DNA from: Zychaea mexicana
Taxonomy: Eukaryota > Mucoromycota > Mucoromycetes > Mucorales > Lichtheimiaceae
NCBI RefSeq assembly: GCF_025766255.1
Contig: NW_026516785.1
Location: 1 to 64,000 of the forward strand
DNA length: 64,000 nt
Direction of reading: 5' to 3'
Each line of letters begins with the position of its first letter. Positions within the stretch are counted from its first letter, which is position 1. The position numbers were made by a program, and so were the translations under genes. The notes beneath the pieces were generated by a model, which did no database searches, had not been told where the DNA came from, and saw only the letters and a program-made list of their open reading frames with translations. This document shows, one piece after another, positions 45,828-60,300 of the stretch.

Positions 45828-48822
45828 TCATACTCCCCCGAAGCAATCCATCGTCATAATTTCAATTCAACATCCTATATGATGCCCTTATGCATATTTC
45901 TCTAAAGATGCGCCAAAAGAGTAGGCTTACCATATGATGAGATCAGACAAATGCAGTTGCATCATGGTTCTCAAGTCGTTTTCTGCTATTTTGACAACCC
46001 CTTTGAATATACCTTTCATCGTTTTTGGAATACGTAGACAGCTTTCTACACCTACTTCTTTTTAGGGACTGTGTCGGTTGATTCTCCAACATCGGAACAG
46101 TTGGGTTCGACACATTTTTTATTAATAAAAAATCGAGTCGATTCGCTATTTTCGGGTTGTCTAATATGTAGGCGCTACTTAACGCCGGCTCCTATTTACG
46201 CACAGCGAAGTTGTTCGGCAGTAACGGTCCCTGGAGTGTAAATAAGATATATTAGTACACCGATGAGCGCTATTTAGCAAATGAGAGCAATTGAAACGAG
46301 TGTTGCACCTGTCAAGGATGATCATGATGATGTCGTGAAAGTATTAGTCATCAATGGATTAAAAAGTCATAACGAAGTCTAAATCTCACTTCTGTTCGGT
46401 AGGACTCGCCCCATATCATCGTACATGTAGTAGTTCAACAGTTAAAATCAAGCGGACTGTACTCAGTACATGCTGTAGACTGTGCGATAGTCATTGTTTT
46501 TGCATCCTGTATCCGCGTCGCTCAGGCACCCAGAGGAAGTTTTTTTGTTATCCTTGTCGTTGTCACTTTCAGGATTATCCAAGATGATCCAAGGTCTTTT
46601 TTATCAGCACATCAGACGATGTTCCCATTTTTTTATTTTAAATATGGGGAATGAGCTTCTTCTCAGCAAGCTCACCGTTTTCCACCGAATCGCCGAGGTG
46701 AAGAAAATGAAAGAATGAACAGGACTATGGTGTACATAGAAGCTCGCATTCAACTGGGGCCCAAGAACGCCAAACTGAGAAGGAACGTCGAGATCATTAT
46801 AACCGTATTCTTTGTGATGAGCAAGTCTCGTCAACCAATAATTGCACAACCGTTGAGAGACCAAGGGATTATGAGCACAGAAGGTTTGTGAGCAGCTGAA
46901 AGGTTTTCGAGAACCATGAACACCGTAAAACGTAGATGTTATATTCTACTGTAATTCAAAACCAGTGAGGAGAATTACTGCTTATCTTTAAGTTCGTGCC
47001 AAAAGCTTACATTGATATCGTCGACGGCTCTACTGTTGTGCAGGCCTATTATGTCTACTTTGTCGCAAATATTCTGTCAGAATTCTGCTCGAGTTTTTCA
47101 GAGTGTATACAAGGTAGAAATTGTATTCAAGAGTGCAAGTGTACCTAACAAAGAGTATGCTTCTTTTGTACCAGCAGAGAGAATAAACAGAATGCCTATA
47201 GGCAGCAGATAATAAAGAAGGGGAAAGAAATGCAAGGTAAGGATGGGAAAGACAAAATGATGACACTAATTTTGAATAAATGGTCCCGCAAAATTTTTAC
47301 CCGTGACAAAAGAGCAACTTGATACAGAAGCGAAATTTAAATTGTAAAGGAAGTTGTGGGCTTGACATCCATCAGTAACCGCTCCTTATACATATCCTCA
47401 GCGTTTTTTCTGTCTGTTAGTATACCGTGAATGAAGCTCCTCAATGCGTAGCATGCCATCTGGCGGTATATATGCCAATCGACACACCTTTTTTCTTATG
47501 CTATAAGAATCATGTAACAGCTTGACAGGAACGAGCGAACCTCGCTTGAAGGCATCGGTGACGCGCTATCACTTTTAGCTTTTGTGGAGTATTTCATTGG
47601 CTCACGAATGAGATAAATGCTGTAGACACCCTAGATAACAGTCATGATCGATACAGTACTGAGAAATTGGCGCTAGTAGCTTGCAAGTATCACAGGCTTC
47701 AATATTTGATTCGAGGAGAAGTTGAAAAGTTAAAATTTACGACTTTTATATATACTTTGTCAGTTTTGAGTACAGTAGACTGATACATGCCAAACGCACA
47801 GGCTCATATTCATTAAAGACTTGTGTATTGTGCTAAAAGAAAGCTACAGAACCTAAAAAAAAGCCTCAAGCCCATGTGTTAATAGTACTCTAAGATTAGC
47901 TTGTTTTAGTATTGCTGGATGTTGGATTGTTCAAACCTGGTTCTCAGTTATTAAGGTGGGATGGGTATGATTGTTCAAAAATGTTAAGTCATTGATTGAC
48001 CCTGGTTTTGACGAAGAAAAAGGAGGACTACTTGGCGCATTTAAAGACTGAACGCATCCATTCACTTTGTTCCGACAAGGAAGTAAACCAGGTATATATG
48101 GAAAGCTTACCAAAGCTCACACGACACAGCTACGAGACGAGCTTAATCACTTCCATGACACCAGTACAAGTATTTTTAACACTTAATTCACTATCGAGTT
48201 GTACTGTGCGAAGATTTCCACGGCTGTGAAAAGCTCATAGGGAGCATATCTGGCATATCCAAAAGACAATGCATTGCGACTTTCTCATTCTAATTGTTCA
48301 ATAATAAGAAAGCAAGCAGTGTTATACTTCTGAATATGTATGACCCGTTTCGTTATTTATCACGGCCCAAAGACCACATGCTTACTACTTCAAAAGAGCA
48401 ACAGGCCGAGTTTAAGATACCTGGTCACTGTACATGGTAACGGTTGCAACAAAAAGAGCACTCAGATTATTTTGGATGATAAACCAGGTGAGCGACGTGC
48501 TATTTCGATTTCTCGCACTAGCAAATACAATAACTAGGTACAAGAAACATGCTGTCAATTAGTATTGAATCAAGTACACATGTATCAAAATTGATCAGCG
48601 CAACCTGTGTTGAAAGTCTCTCAGAACATAGGAGCGCTTTTCTCTATCTTTTTATAGTTGCTGCTTGGTTTGTATCGGTTACATAAAAGCGTTTTAGTAA
48701 AACTTCTGCCATAATCTTTGCTGCGCGTTACTTTAAAAAAACTCCGCGAACCTTTTTTTCCTACAAGCTGGATTGGTTTCAGTGTATCTTCTCTTAACAC
48801 AAACCAAATCTAAACAACTGAA
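45828..48822. other. Gene-free region
   Basis: No exon chain or domain is supportable. The last 200 bp are T-rich and likely promoter of the E2 gene. Confidence 0.4.
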
Positions 48823-49935
<1,113 letters not shown>

Positions 49936-50273
49936 TGACGAAGTGGTGATGGTTTTTTACTTTAGGGTCCATCTTAGTTTAACATTTTAAATGACGTTAT
50001 CCTTTTCTGTTCCCTTTGCATTACACTTTTTTCTGGCTCTTCAATTTCTTATTGTTTAAATTTTCCTGCATAAACATCTCTTTATATTTGAGCAAAGAAA
50101 GAATCTTACAGTTCGGCTCGTCTGCATTGAGGAGCGAGAGGAAGGGGGGACACAGGTATAAAGAGAAGAATGTAGTTAAAAGCAAATGTAGATGTGGTGC
50201 TGTGAATAGAATAGTGTGTAATGGATAGTGTGGGCTGTGTGGGAGGTCTGTAGAGGATGCTGTTTATGTTTTT
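49936..50273. other. Convergent 3' region
   Basis: 338 bp between the stops of the converging E2 and NmrA-like genes; presumably both 3' UTRs. No gene. Confidence 0.6.
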
Positions 50274-51530
50274 TTATATGCGAGGTTTAAAGCTGTTGGC
50301 ATTCTCTTGGAAAAACTTGCGAATGGACCGGGGTGGGAGCGCAGTAATGATGCTGACATGTGGTACGCAAAGACTGCCTGCTTGGTTATGGACCCAGTCA
50401 AAATACTCTAAAAATGTCTTGGTCTGCGTCGCTATATATATATAGAATGATACTTGTAAACAAGCGAGTTTCTGGTGCAGCGGGCTCAGCTGACAACTTG
50501 TATGCATGTTAAAAAATAAAAGAGAAAAGAGCACGTACGTGTGGGTGCACGCAGAAGGCGAGTGCGGTAATCGTAGCCATCGAGGCTGTCGCTGTATATC
50601 TGGCTCTTTTCATGTTTGACTCGAGCATCAAACCATATGTCTTTGGGAAGATCGTCCAGATAGTATGCTGTATCCATCGGCCGAACGTACCGATATTCGA
50701 ACTTTTCGAAGCCGGTGGTCTTGCTGAGCAGGTAGACCAGCTGCTTGCCATTGACAGCCTGCGGACCTGTCAGTGTATATACTTGGCCAACGTGGTCATC
50801 GATAAGCTCGGGTCGGATGTCCTTCTTGTCAGCAGTAATAAGCAAGTTTTCCACAGCTCTGCACAGGTCGGTAATATCCAGTGGGCAGATTTCGGCACTT
50901 TCAGGTATAGGTAGCGGTAAGTGACGGTTCTTCTCTACATGAGTGGACCAGAAATGGAAGTTTTGATGGATCCAATCAGGTCTGTATTATAAGCATATGT
51001 ATGTTAGACATACATACATATTGCATGCAGGGAGTGATATCAGACGAAATATGACGAGTGATAAGGCAAAGAAGCGAGGTGATCTTCCCGCCAACTAGTG
51101 TCATCAAGATCAACTATCGTTACCTAAGAATAGTCCACTGGCACTCACTGGTAATCACCTCGTCTTCGATCGATGCATAATGGCCCAAGGTTTCGTGATC
51201 GCTTGATACTGCACCAACGTGCGATATGCAGACGATTGATTTTACACCAGATCGACTTGCAGCTTGGCACAATCGCTCGCAGCATGCAACACGGTCAGCT
51301 TCGTTGCCAATCGCCAAAATCATATGGTCGACGCCTTGGAATGCCAGGGCAAGGTCGTTTGGATGCATGTAGTCAATTTGGCGTACATCGATGCCTTTAT
51401 TAACGAAATTTAGGCATGGTGCCTTGTCCTGACAGAGGACTCGTAATTGTTTTCGAAGATAGTCGTATCGTGCCAAATGAGATGTGACACAGTGTCCAAT
51501 ATAATGGTCAGCGCTGGTGATAAGAATCAT
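50274..51530 (-). CDS. NmrA-like NAD(P)-binding protein (atypical SDR)
   Basis: Exons 51530-51124, 50981-50539 and 50431-50274 give 335 residues, typical for the family, with matched phases. The ATG at 51530 is the only in-frame Met upstream. The N-terminal Rossmann strand MILITSADHYIGHCVTSHLA is followed by VDHMILAIGN, VKSIVCISHVGA and LRPDWIHQNF, the usual NmrA/HSCARG-like order. The C-terminal part includes VYTLTGPQAVNGKQLVYLLS and a final FLEYFDW...FFQENANSF segment. In place of the usual GxxGxxG the loop reads SADHYIG, so only the last Gly is kept and dinucleotide affinity may be altered. Members act as redox sensors or as isoflavone-reductase-like oxidoreductases; no substrate can be assigned. 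Confidence 0.85.
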
Positions 51531-54500
51531 TGCTGTTGCTGCTATTATTTTCAGTAATGTAGTACAGTATAAGAGAAGCGAGGGAAAAGAAAAAGTATTT
51601 ACGCAAGAATGAGAGGGAAAGAAGGTAAAAGACAAAACCGAAGGGAAAAAGAAAGCTCTATTTATATCAATTTATGCAGAATGAATTCACTGTTTCTATG
51701 TCAGTTTTCAAGCATGGCATTCCTTTTTTTTCATTACCTTTAACTATCTGTCTTCTCTCCAAGCCCCCCTTCCTTCCTCTCTCCCAATGCCACCTAGTAA
51801 AGCCCTGGGCTCGCTCGGCCACAAGGACCTGTCGGCTTCTATTCTTATCATACTACTGGTATTCCGGTTGTGTTGTTGTCTGTAACAAATTTTATCCTGC
51901 ATGTCTCCGGTTCGGTAAATCGTGCGTAGCATCATACAACATGGTAATTGCAATTTGGACCAACACACCTTTTTCAGGGTAGCAATAACTGAAAAAAGAG
52001 GAGTGTCACATGCAGACGCCCAATGGCGGTGGCCTATTTTCGACATACACTCTTCAATTACAGATAATTCATGCAATGAACATCTATAAAGGGCTGTGGA
52101 AAGGGCTTACTCGGTAAATGCTATTATTTACAGTATCGTCATTTTTCTGCTGTTACTGCACCTTTAGTAGAAGGTATGACTCTCTTCCGGCAAAGTTCGG
52201 TCCGTCATCGCAATTCCGGCCATTTTTGCTTATTTCTCTTTTACTTTCCAGGCATTTAATTTCCTCCTCCAACTGCTAGTAAGTACAACAAGAACTGCTC
52301 ACCGATTAAGTAGATGTACAACTGATATCGTATCAGCAAAGGACCATGTAGTAAGCGGTAATGCACAAATAAATGCACACAGCTGGTTTATTTTTACTGC
52401 CATTGTTTTCTAAATGCTTAGCCTTATGTTCTCTGCCCTTCTACTATGGTAATAATTTATTTTTATCGATATTGACAACAATAACAGTAACGCGTATGGA
52501 GGGCTCCAATTTTCTCCTTCAAAACTGTTTTCCAGTTTGCGACGAGTGTGCTGTTCAGCTCCGATTTGCTAAACTATAAACGAATCTTACGTTGTATAAT
52601 ACAATACATAATCATTTTACAGTTTCAAAAGCATCACGGCATGCTCTCTCCTATTGCTTAGGCTCCCATACAGCAGCAGCGCCCACCCAAATTTAGACTT
52701 AACCCATTCTAAGTACACACATTGCCCAAAACATATCAGGTCATCATGTGCGGAAGTAGAGAGAGAGGCAGTCGTTTATCTTACTCTCGCGCATATACCT
52801 CACCTGCAGGGGGGCTTAATGTTTGTTCGACTTCGTTTTCACTTTTCATCCTTTGCACTCTGTTAAAATATGTCGGGCTGATGATTGTTAGCTACTGTTC
52901 TTTTCTGTTTCTACTACTTTTTTATGCCGACTCAGTTGACGTTCTGAAACTCTTCCTCAATGACCCACTATCCTTGATATAATTACCTGGACGACAAGCG
53001 AGAGCAGTTCTGGGTCCCTGTCTGATACCGTTATTATTGCTAGCATATATACCGCTACGACTACTACAACTCTTGTTGACCAGTAAGATGAGCAAAGCGA
53101 GTACAATCCAGGGAGTTGATGTACTGCTTTGCTTGGAACTTTTCTCTGGTGTAAGAATAGTGGTGAGTCCGTTAACACCTCCAATTGCAATGGTACGCTG
53201 CTTTTTTCACTAATACTAACATACCCCTTACATAATTATGTAAAGCAGGTATAGCGACAGCTCTATTTTATGCAATAGAATATGTGACTAATGCATGTGC
53301 GAGAAAGAATATACGGACAGTAAGCTATTACTTACGTACACAAAAAATGTTACTACTTGAGTAGCTAAGAAGAAGAGAAGAAAGCATGATGCATAAAGGG
53401 TACACCCTTTTTATGTGTTATAATTATGACTTAGCTTTCTTATCGTCGCTATATAAAATAAACCAGCTATCTTACTTGCGATAATGCGCAGAATGGAGCC
53501 ATAGCAGCTCTTACCCCTCGACGTGCGTTCGTATTTTTGTGGCGTTGACAAAGGTCCGATGGTCCATCAAAATTCCATTCTTGAAGACAACTCCCCTGGC
53601 TTTATATCCCCAGCCTATGCGTATGATGTAAGTCTGAGGCCATTCAGATTCCTAGAACAAACATGGCATTTATAAGACTAAGAAACGGAAGTAAAAAAAG
53701 AGCAATCATATACAACTTTAGCTTATCACTGAAGTCGTTGATTACGTGTCCTACAATAGAACTACACGATCAGTTTAAACAAAGTGTCAACTTAGAATTC
53801 CAATCCAGTTAGTTCCAAAGTCGACTTATGTCCCACAAAAGGCTCTGATGCTTCGTGCCTTAATGGTGTCTTGTTTCGTGATGTTGGGCACACATTACAC
53901 CTTTTACTGAGGACATACATGAGTTTGAGAGAAGTATACCATCTCTCGTCTTAGCCCATTCAGCGTTGGTGACGATGGACAACGTTATGCCATTCAACAC
54001 GTATTCGACGGTCTGTACTTCATACACAAACATCCTAGATATCTGGCGGCGAGACGCTTTTGGCTCAATATAATAGCCACTTTATTGCAGAAGCCGCCAC
54101 ACATTCGTTGGTAGTAGCAGGCTCACAAAAGCTGCAAACTTTGTTTCAGACATGTATCACCGAAAGAATTGTTGCGAGGTTGTGCTTCTTTTTAAAATTG
54201 TTTGATCTGTGTCGATAAGATGTTGCACAAACCTCGCAAACAAACATTTGAACACCAAGCGATCGTTTTGTTAGTGTTACGGTGACATCGAAGCATCCTA
54301 TGCAGTTAAATTTTTAATACAGGATCACAGAAATTGACGACCATGTCCTCGTCAATAAGACAGACGTGAATGCTTTACAGCAGGCCTACTTTGTAACATT
54401 TGGTAAAGCATTCTGTCGAAATTATATCTTAGCTTATGCTCTTTTCTATCACTAAGAAATGCTCTGCATACTTACTGGAATTACATGCATTATTGTGTAG

Positions 54501-55141
54501 AGCCCACAGGTATCTTTAACTTCAGTGAATATAGTCAAGATTGTCTCAGAAATTGTCAAAATGACGAAGCATTATCAAAGCCAAATAGCATATTTACAGA
54601 GCCGGTAGATATACCATATGCAAAAGCAAAGAGGGAAAATGAAGGTGCCTTGTTAAGCTCTACCAATGTCCTCGATGCAATGGACCCGGCACGAGATCGC
54701 TGTATTTGCAATGTAAAAACACGTACAATGGAAGAGATCGCCAATGGTGGCATTAGGGAGTTCCCAACGACGACCTTCGATGGGTCATACGTCGAACCAA
54801 ACCCCATCAGTATTTCAGTCAGCTAATAAGAAGCTGTTTATTTTACATATATCCTCAATAATTGTTATATGTGTTGCTCTTAGAAAAAGAAAATAGTGAA
54901 AGAATAAAAGCAGAAGGGGTCATACACATATTCAGATAATTCAGCGTTTATTTGAGCAGAATAATTGAAAAAGATTCATTTGTCGATACTACAACGCTGC
55001 TGTGGAAACTTTATGCTTCTTTCATAAGGTAAACCATATTTAAGATACCAACTTATATTCATTGGTAATTCGATTAAGCGAAAAAATAGGAATGACGTTC
55101 AACGAAGCTGTGGCAGAACTAATCGGTATTACATACTTTGC
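51531..55141. other. Gene-free region apart from one weak frame
   Basis: No supported gene. The only frame of note is 54485-54826, listed separately. Confidence 0.4.
54485..54826 (+). CDS. Hypothetical 113-residue protein
   Basis: An ATG-initiated frame with balanced composition and five Cys residues, and no membrane segment after the first residues. I recognise no family and see no clear splice partners. It may be a remnant of an older gene or chance. Confidence 0.25.
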   Translation: MHYCVEPTGIFNFSEYSQDCLRNCQNDEALSKPNSIFTEPVDIPYAKAKRENEGALLSSTNVLDAMDPARDRCICNVKTRTMEEIANGGIREFPTTTFDGSYVEPNPISISVS

Positions 55142-55474
55142 TGTAAAGGTGCATACTCTTCTCGGTAATAGTGTCTAACATGTGTGGCAACTGATCAACA
55201 ATACGCATGATTCGGACTTTACGATAATATGCAGCTACATGTACCGTTGGGTAAGGAGATAAAAGTACGATTTTGGAATATAATGTAGACTAATAATGCA
55301 GTAGACGCTAATTAACCCCTTATTACTCTTCTGACGTGTATATAAAGGCGGGAGGTACTTATCACTAATGTTCCCCCATCGTGTATCCTCTCAATATCGA
55401 GTCTCACATCTGTCACATTGTCGATGCATATACGTTTTTGGATCGTAATTAATACGAACGACACCACCGTTACA
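55142..55474 (+). repeat. Solo LTR related to the 8-9 kb gypsy LTR
   Basis: 333 bp, starting TGTAAAGGTGCATAC (compare TGTAACGGTGCATAC at 8157) and ending CCGTTACA. Conserved inner blocks are CCCTTATTACTC, TGTATATAAAGGCGGGA (TATA region) and CGAGTCTCAC. It is clearly diverged from the other copies but nearly the same length. No 5-bp duplication is apparent (TTTGC versus AGAAC), so it is old or recombined. It lies about 260 bp from tRNA-Gln. Confidence 0.8.
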
Positions 55475-55732
55475 AGAACAACTTTTTACCCCCAGTACTC
55501 TTCTTAAATGTATTTCATGTATCTCAGAGAATACAGAAAATGCTTTGATTGAAGATGATTAGTGTAGTGCAGTAATAGTGTGCTCTTACGGAGAAAAAAT
55601 TACTATCTCTCTTCTCTTATCCCTGGTCTACGGTAATTCCGCCAAAAGGATCGACGATGGTAAAAAAAAAAGCCAAAGGAGAGAAATTAAAAAGAAACTC
55701 TGAATTCTTTCGAATTCAACATTTTATTGTTG

Positions 55733-55804
55733 AGGTCCTCCCGAGAATCGAACTCAGATTGCTGGATTCAAAGTCCAGAGTGCTAACCATTACACCAGAG
55801 GACC
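55733..55804 (-). tRNA. tRNA-Gln (anticodon UUG)
   Basis: A 72-nt intronless cloverleaf on the minus strand. The acceptor stem GGTCCTC/GAGGACC is perfect, with discriminator T. The D-arm is GTGTAATGGTTAGCAC, the anticodon arm CTGGA-CTTTGAA-TCCAG gives anticodon TTG, and the T-arm is CTGAG-TTCGATT-CTCGG. Internal A and B boxes are intact. The first T-run downstream on this strand (five T) is about 40 nt away. It decodes CAA. Confidence 0.96.
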
Positions 55805-55849
55805 CTTGTTGTATGTTTCACATTTTAAATAAAAACAAGGCAATGTCAA

Positions 55850-56330
55850 AATAATAAAAAAAATTAAAAATATAGTACTTACTGTTTAATTAATACCTCA
55901 AAAATAATGAACTTAACTCACTAGTGATAGAAGAATACAAGAAAGCATGTGACTTTAAAGATATATAGCAGCTCATAATATATTATTTTAAATTATTTTT
56001 GAGTTTTTTAATTATTTCATTAAAAGTTAATGATTTACATATTAGGATTCAATTATTAACAATTAATTTTATTGTAAACAATAAATTAATTTTTGTTAAT
56101 AATCGAATCAACATCCGTAACAAGTTACAAATTTTAGAAGGGATATGCTCATTACCATTTCGCGACTATATTTATCCCGGATTAATAGGGCTTATAACAG
56201 TAGGTGATGGTTTCATAAAAAATATCTAATATTTAAAAAATAAAAAATAAAAAAGCAATTTTTTTTAATTTTCAAAAATACTTTTAATTTTTTAATTTTG
56301 GTAGATTAGTTATTTATAGATAGATTAATA
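55850..56330. repeat. AT-rich patch with a 64-bp palindrome
   Basis: Strongly AT-rich. 56046-56109 is a near-perfect palindrome (GATTCAATTATTAACAAT at the left arm, ATTAATTTTTGTTAATAATC then GAATC at the right). It resembles the 2.0-4.2 kb block in composition and may be a short derivative of an AT-rich element. No gene. Confidence 0.55.
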
Positions 56331-56339
56331 GTTACGGAT

Positions 56340-56430
56340 GGTTTCCCGTTGTATACTACTGCTAAGAGTAGGAGTCGCAATTGGATGGGTCAAAACTCGG
56401 GTTGACAGGTCAAGACTGATTTCGATATGA
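56340..56430. repeat. GGGTCAA/GGGTTGAC-type repeat, left patch
   Basis: Contains GGAGTCGCAATTGGATGGGT and CGGGTTGACAGGTC, matching in reverse orientation the sequence at 62880-63000 on the far side of the young gypsy element. Possibly one end of a hAT-like or MITE element. Confidence 0.45.
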
Positions 56431-56864
56431 TAATGAAGGAAGTGGCAGTCAACCTGAACTTGAGTACTAGAAGTGCAAAACTCCATATATATATATACAC
56501 AGCTCTCTAAGATGATGGAGCACAAATTCCTAGCAGTGCTAGCAACATCTACTTTTAAAGGTAAAGGGTTTTGTGCAGTCATAAAAAAATTAGCTTTAGC
56601 TCACATCATGTTATCATGTATTAAAGAAAACATAATATATATTTAAAGTGTGGTTGAAAATCGGCTTCCCTACATGCCCCTAATCCTTTTCCTTTTCCCT
56701 TTGCTTATCACTTCTTCCTTCTTCCTTCGTTTTTCTTTTCTCAACTCCTTTTCAGTCTTTTGTCAAGTCTCATCTCTTACTGCCACCCTCTATTGTCCTC
56801 CGTTCTCATTGTACTATTTCTGCTTCTTTACTCCTTTTATATATATCGCTTGTAGCTTACTTAT

Positions 56865-57285
56865 TGTGGTGAACCACATTAATACACTGCTTAAGATATC
56901 AACAATAAGATATTCGGTTAAACATTATAGCACACACGTATGAACACTACGGCATTTCGGCTAAACACTATTGAATAAAATCTCTCACTCAAATGATCCA
57001 CCTTACGTGAACAGGACAATGAACCTATCAACAGGTACCTCGGCCATTACATCAGCTAACGCCGGTTTCAAAGATGTGCCCGATTAACATAGCGACTTCA
57101 ATAGAAGTTCTGATACGTCCTTGATCCATCCTCTATCACATAGTTTATCCATTAGTCGGATGAATTGATATCGCCGTCTTAATAGCTAGAATATAAAAGA
57201 GCTTTATCTTTTGTTGGAATAAAACATCATCTCAAAGATACTTAATCTTGTCCCTTATTATCTTTATTAAAGCTCTATCATCACA
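56865..57285 (+). repeat. 5' LTR of the young gypsy element
   Basis: 421 bp, from TGTGGTGAACC to CATCACA. A TATA-like element, ATATAAAAG, at 57191-57199 suggests transcription starts near 57220-57232. Confidence 0.93.
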
Positions 57286-57289
57286 TTTT

Positions 57290-57298
57290 TATCTTTGA
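57290..57298 (+). promoter_or_regulatory. Candidate primer-binding site (self-priming type)
   Basis: TATCTTTGA, four bases after the 5' LTR, is the exact complement of TCAAAGATA at 57232-57240, near the expected 5' end of the element RNA. No match to a common tRNA 3' end (TGG-initial) is seen. This is the arrangement of Tf1/sushi-type elements that prime reverse transcription from their own RNA. Nine bases could be chance. Confidence 0.45.
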
Positions 57299-57328
57299 AA
57301 ACCTTGTTTTTTCCTTATATCCTACATC

Positions 57329-60300
57329 ATGTCCTCCGATAACAACCAAGCTACAAACATTAACGAAACCGTTGATCAAGCCAACGTGGTTACTCCAGGA
57401 ACGGTCGAGGTCTCAAGCAACGATGTTGAAATGGTGGACTCAGAATCGGCGTCCAAAAATGGCACTGAAACTAGCACTGAAACTAGTACTGAAACCATGG
57501 CCAGGAACATAATTACACCGAGTACCTACCTGGAACAAAGGAAGCTGACACCGTCTAACATGGGAGCTATCCTCAAGGCACGCTTAGCAAAAGCCACCGA
57601 AGAATATTTGCAGGCGCAAGATGCTTCACCAGATGACCTACTAAAGCTAAAACAGGCACACAAAGAAGCACTTGATGCATTCAACATCTACCAAGCTACT
57701 CAGCAAGCACTCAGCATGTCTGAACAGTTCGAAGATCGAAAGGCAAGCTGCGTGGTCCCAAAAAACCTACCGATACTACAAGTACAAGGAGGCCCTGTCC
57801 GAGATTCGTCAAAGCCAGTGCACAATTCCGTCTCTGCTTTCATTTCCGCCTTTGAAATCCAATTGCGCAGCCATAGCATTGACCTTGATGGTAATTGGGA
57901 ACGTCTTTTCTGGTTATGTCTGGATGATAACCAAATGACTTGGTTCCGCCGAGATGTCGCCGACCGTCAATTAAAATGGAAACAAGCCTGTGTCGAAATC
58001 AAGAAGGAATACGGCAATCCGTTTCATACGTACCTCAAGCGTCATGAGCTTTTTGTCGCTCGTCCCCAAGCCAATGAAGCGATCCGTGTCTATGCCGAAC
58101 GATGGATGTCATTAGCACACGAGGCAGGAAGAGCCAGCGGTCGTGACTTGACGTTCGATTTCATTTCGTCGTTGCCACCTTCGATCCGCGAAAAGATCTA
58201 CCCAGTACTAGCAAGACAGTATGGTGTAGATTGGCCATCTGAAGTCACTGAGGTCGTGCAACTCATAATTTCCACATTGGGTGAATTCGTTGACAAGTTT
58301 CAAGACAACGGTAGTTATGCGAGCATCCATGCACCAGGAAAGAAACGTCGCATGGGTAATGAACACCTGTCTTCGTCCTCCTCATCGCCAGCACCAGCTT
58401 CTCGCCGTCCTCGTCATTACGGTGATTGTCCTGTCCATCCAAAAGGAAATCACTCGGCGACGGATTGCCACGTTCTCCAGCGCCAGCGGGAAGCAGTACA
58501 ACAACAAGTCCGCAATAACCGGCAATCAACAGGTTCAGACAACCTATGTCGTTATTGTAAAAAAGTTCCATATGTCTTAGGCCATCGCTGCCAAGAATAT
58601 TTTGATGCAAAAGGAAAAAAGAAGTCAGGAACGTCGACAACAATGGTGAGCAATCGCTCTGTACACATTTCCTCGTCTCCTTCCTCGTCTTCTTCTACTA
58701 CACCATCAAAGCGGGATGAAGAAACACTTAATCACATTTCATTGGACGGAATGGATATTACAGGTAATTACATCAACCGCACAACACAAATAAATAACAC
58801 ACTGCAAGCAACAGATGACATTGACTCACTCATTGTTCCTATCACTGTACAGACTAAGCAAGTCTTCGGATTAGTCGACACAGGCGCCAACAAGTCTTTT
58901 ATCACACCTACATGGTTACAAAACATAGAGTCAACATCTGTACTTAAAATCAATAAAAACGCAGTAAAAAATATATCCATTACTTTAGCAGCAAAGGATG
59001 TAACAGCCTACCTTTTAGGTTTACTTGAAAATGTTGAACTACAGTACAATGGGAAAAGATTCAAACACAATTTTTACATCATGGAATTATCCGGAACAAC
59101 ACCAGTCACCATTGGTCTGGATTTGATGTTTAAACTCGGAATTGGTATTACTGGTTTAGCCACATCATGGGAGCCACTGACACCAAACAATGAGAAACAA
59201 ATTATTGATTTACCCGAACCTAATAATTCGCCATATGGCACAGAAGAACAAAGGAAACAGTTTTTACAAGCTATCCAACCTTCTCTTGATCGCAATGCAC
59301 AAATTCCTAAACGCGCGTTATGTACAATGCCTGAAGCAGTGGTCCGTCTTGATGTTCCAGAAGGTATCGTTTGCCATCGACGTCAGTACCCATTACCAAT
59401 CGCTTTCAAGGATTTAATTGACGATCAGATCAAAACCTGGTTAGATGAGGGCATTATTGAACCTGCACCTGCTGGCACAGCATGGAATAGTCCCATCACA
59501 CTAGCACCAAAGAAAGATCCTGTTACAGGTGCATATGATACAAACAAGCGTAGAATCTGTATGGATGTCCGCTTAATCAACCAGCATTTATTACAATGTG
59601 AACAACATCCACTTCCTTTATTAAGTGATGTTATTGCAGCCATCCAAGGCAATGACAACAGCGGTAATTCAAATCGCACCGTCGTTACTACCTGCCTCGA
59701 TGTAAAATCTGCTTTCACTTCTTTACCTCTCTATGAACCACATCGAGAACGAACTGCTTTCACAATTGAAGGACACATCCAATATCAGTTCCGAGGAGCT
59801 TGCTATGGATTACGTCATCTTTCTTCGGTATTTACTCGTTGTTTAACAGTTCTTCTTAGAGAGATGCCCTTCGTTCGTGCGTTCATTGATGACGTCATTA
59901 TCTTCTCAAACAGCATAGAAGAACATGCTATCCATGTCGCCGCAGTAATTGACAAATTAACTGAGGTAAATTTCCGCATCAATCATGACAAAGCCGTATA
60001 TGCACAACGTTGTGTCTACTTACTTGGCCACTGTGTATCCACCGAAGGTGTATCACTGGATAAACGCAAAGTATGCAACATCCAAAATATCCCTACACCT
60101 ACAACTGGCAAAGCTATAGCTGCCTTCTGTGGTACTATCAATTACATGCGCTCTTACCTACCAAAAGTCTCTGAAGTTATGGCACCTTTAGACCGACTTC
60201 GCAATGCCAAATCTTTAAAAGGTTTATGGACACAAAAAGAACAACACAGTTTTGACACGTTAAAGAAAATGCTACTTGAAGCTCCCATCCTGCGCTTTCC

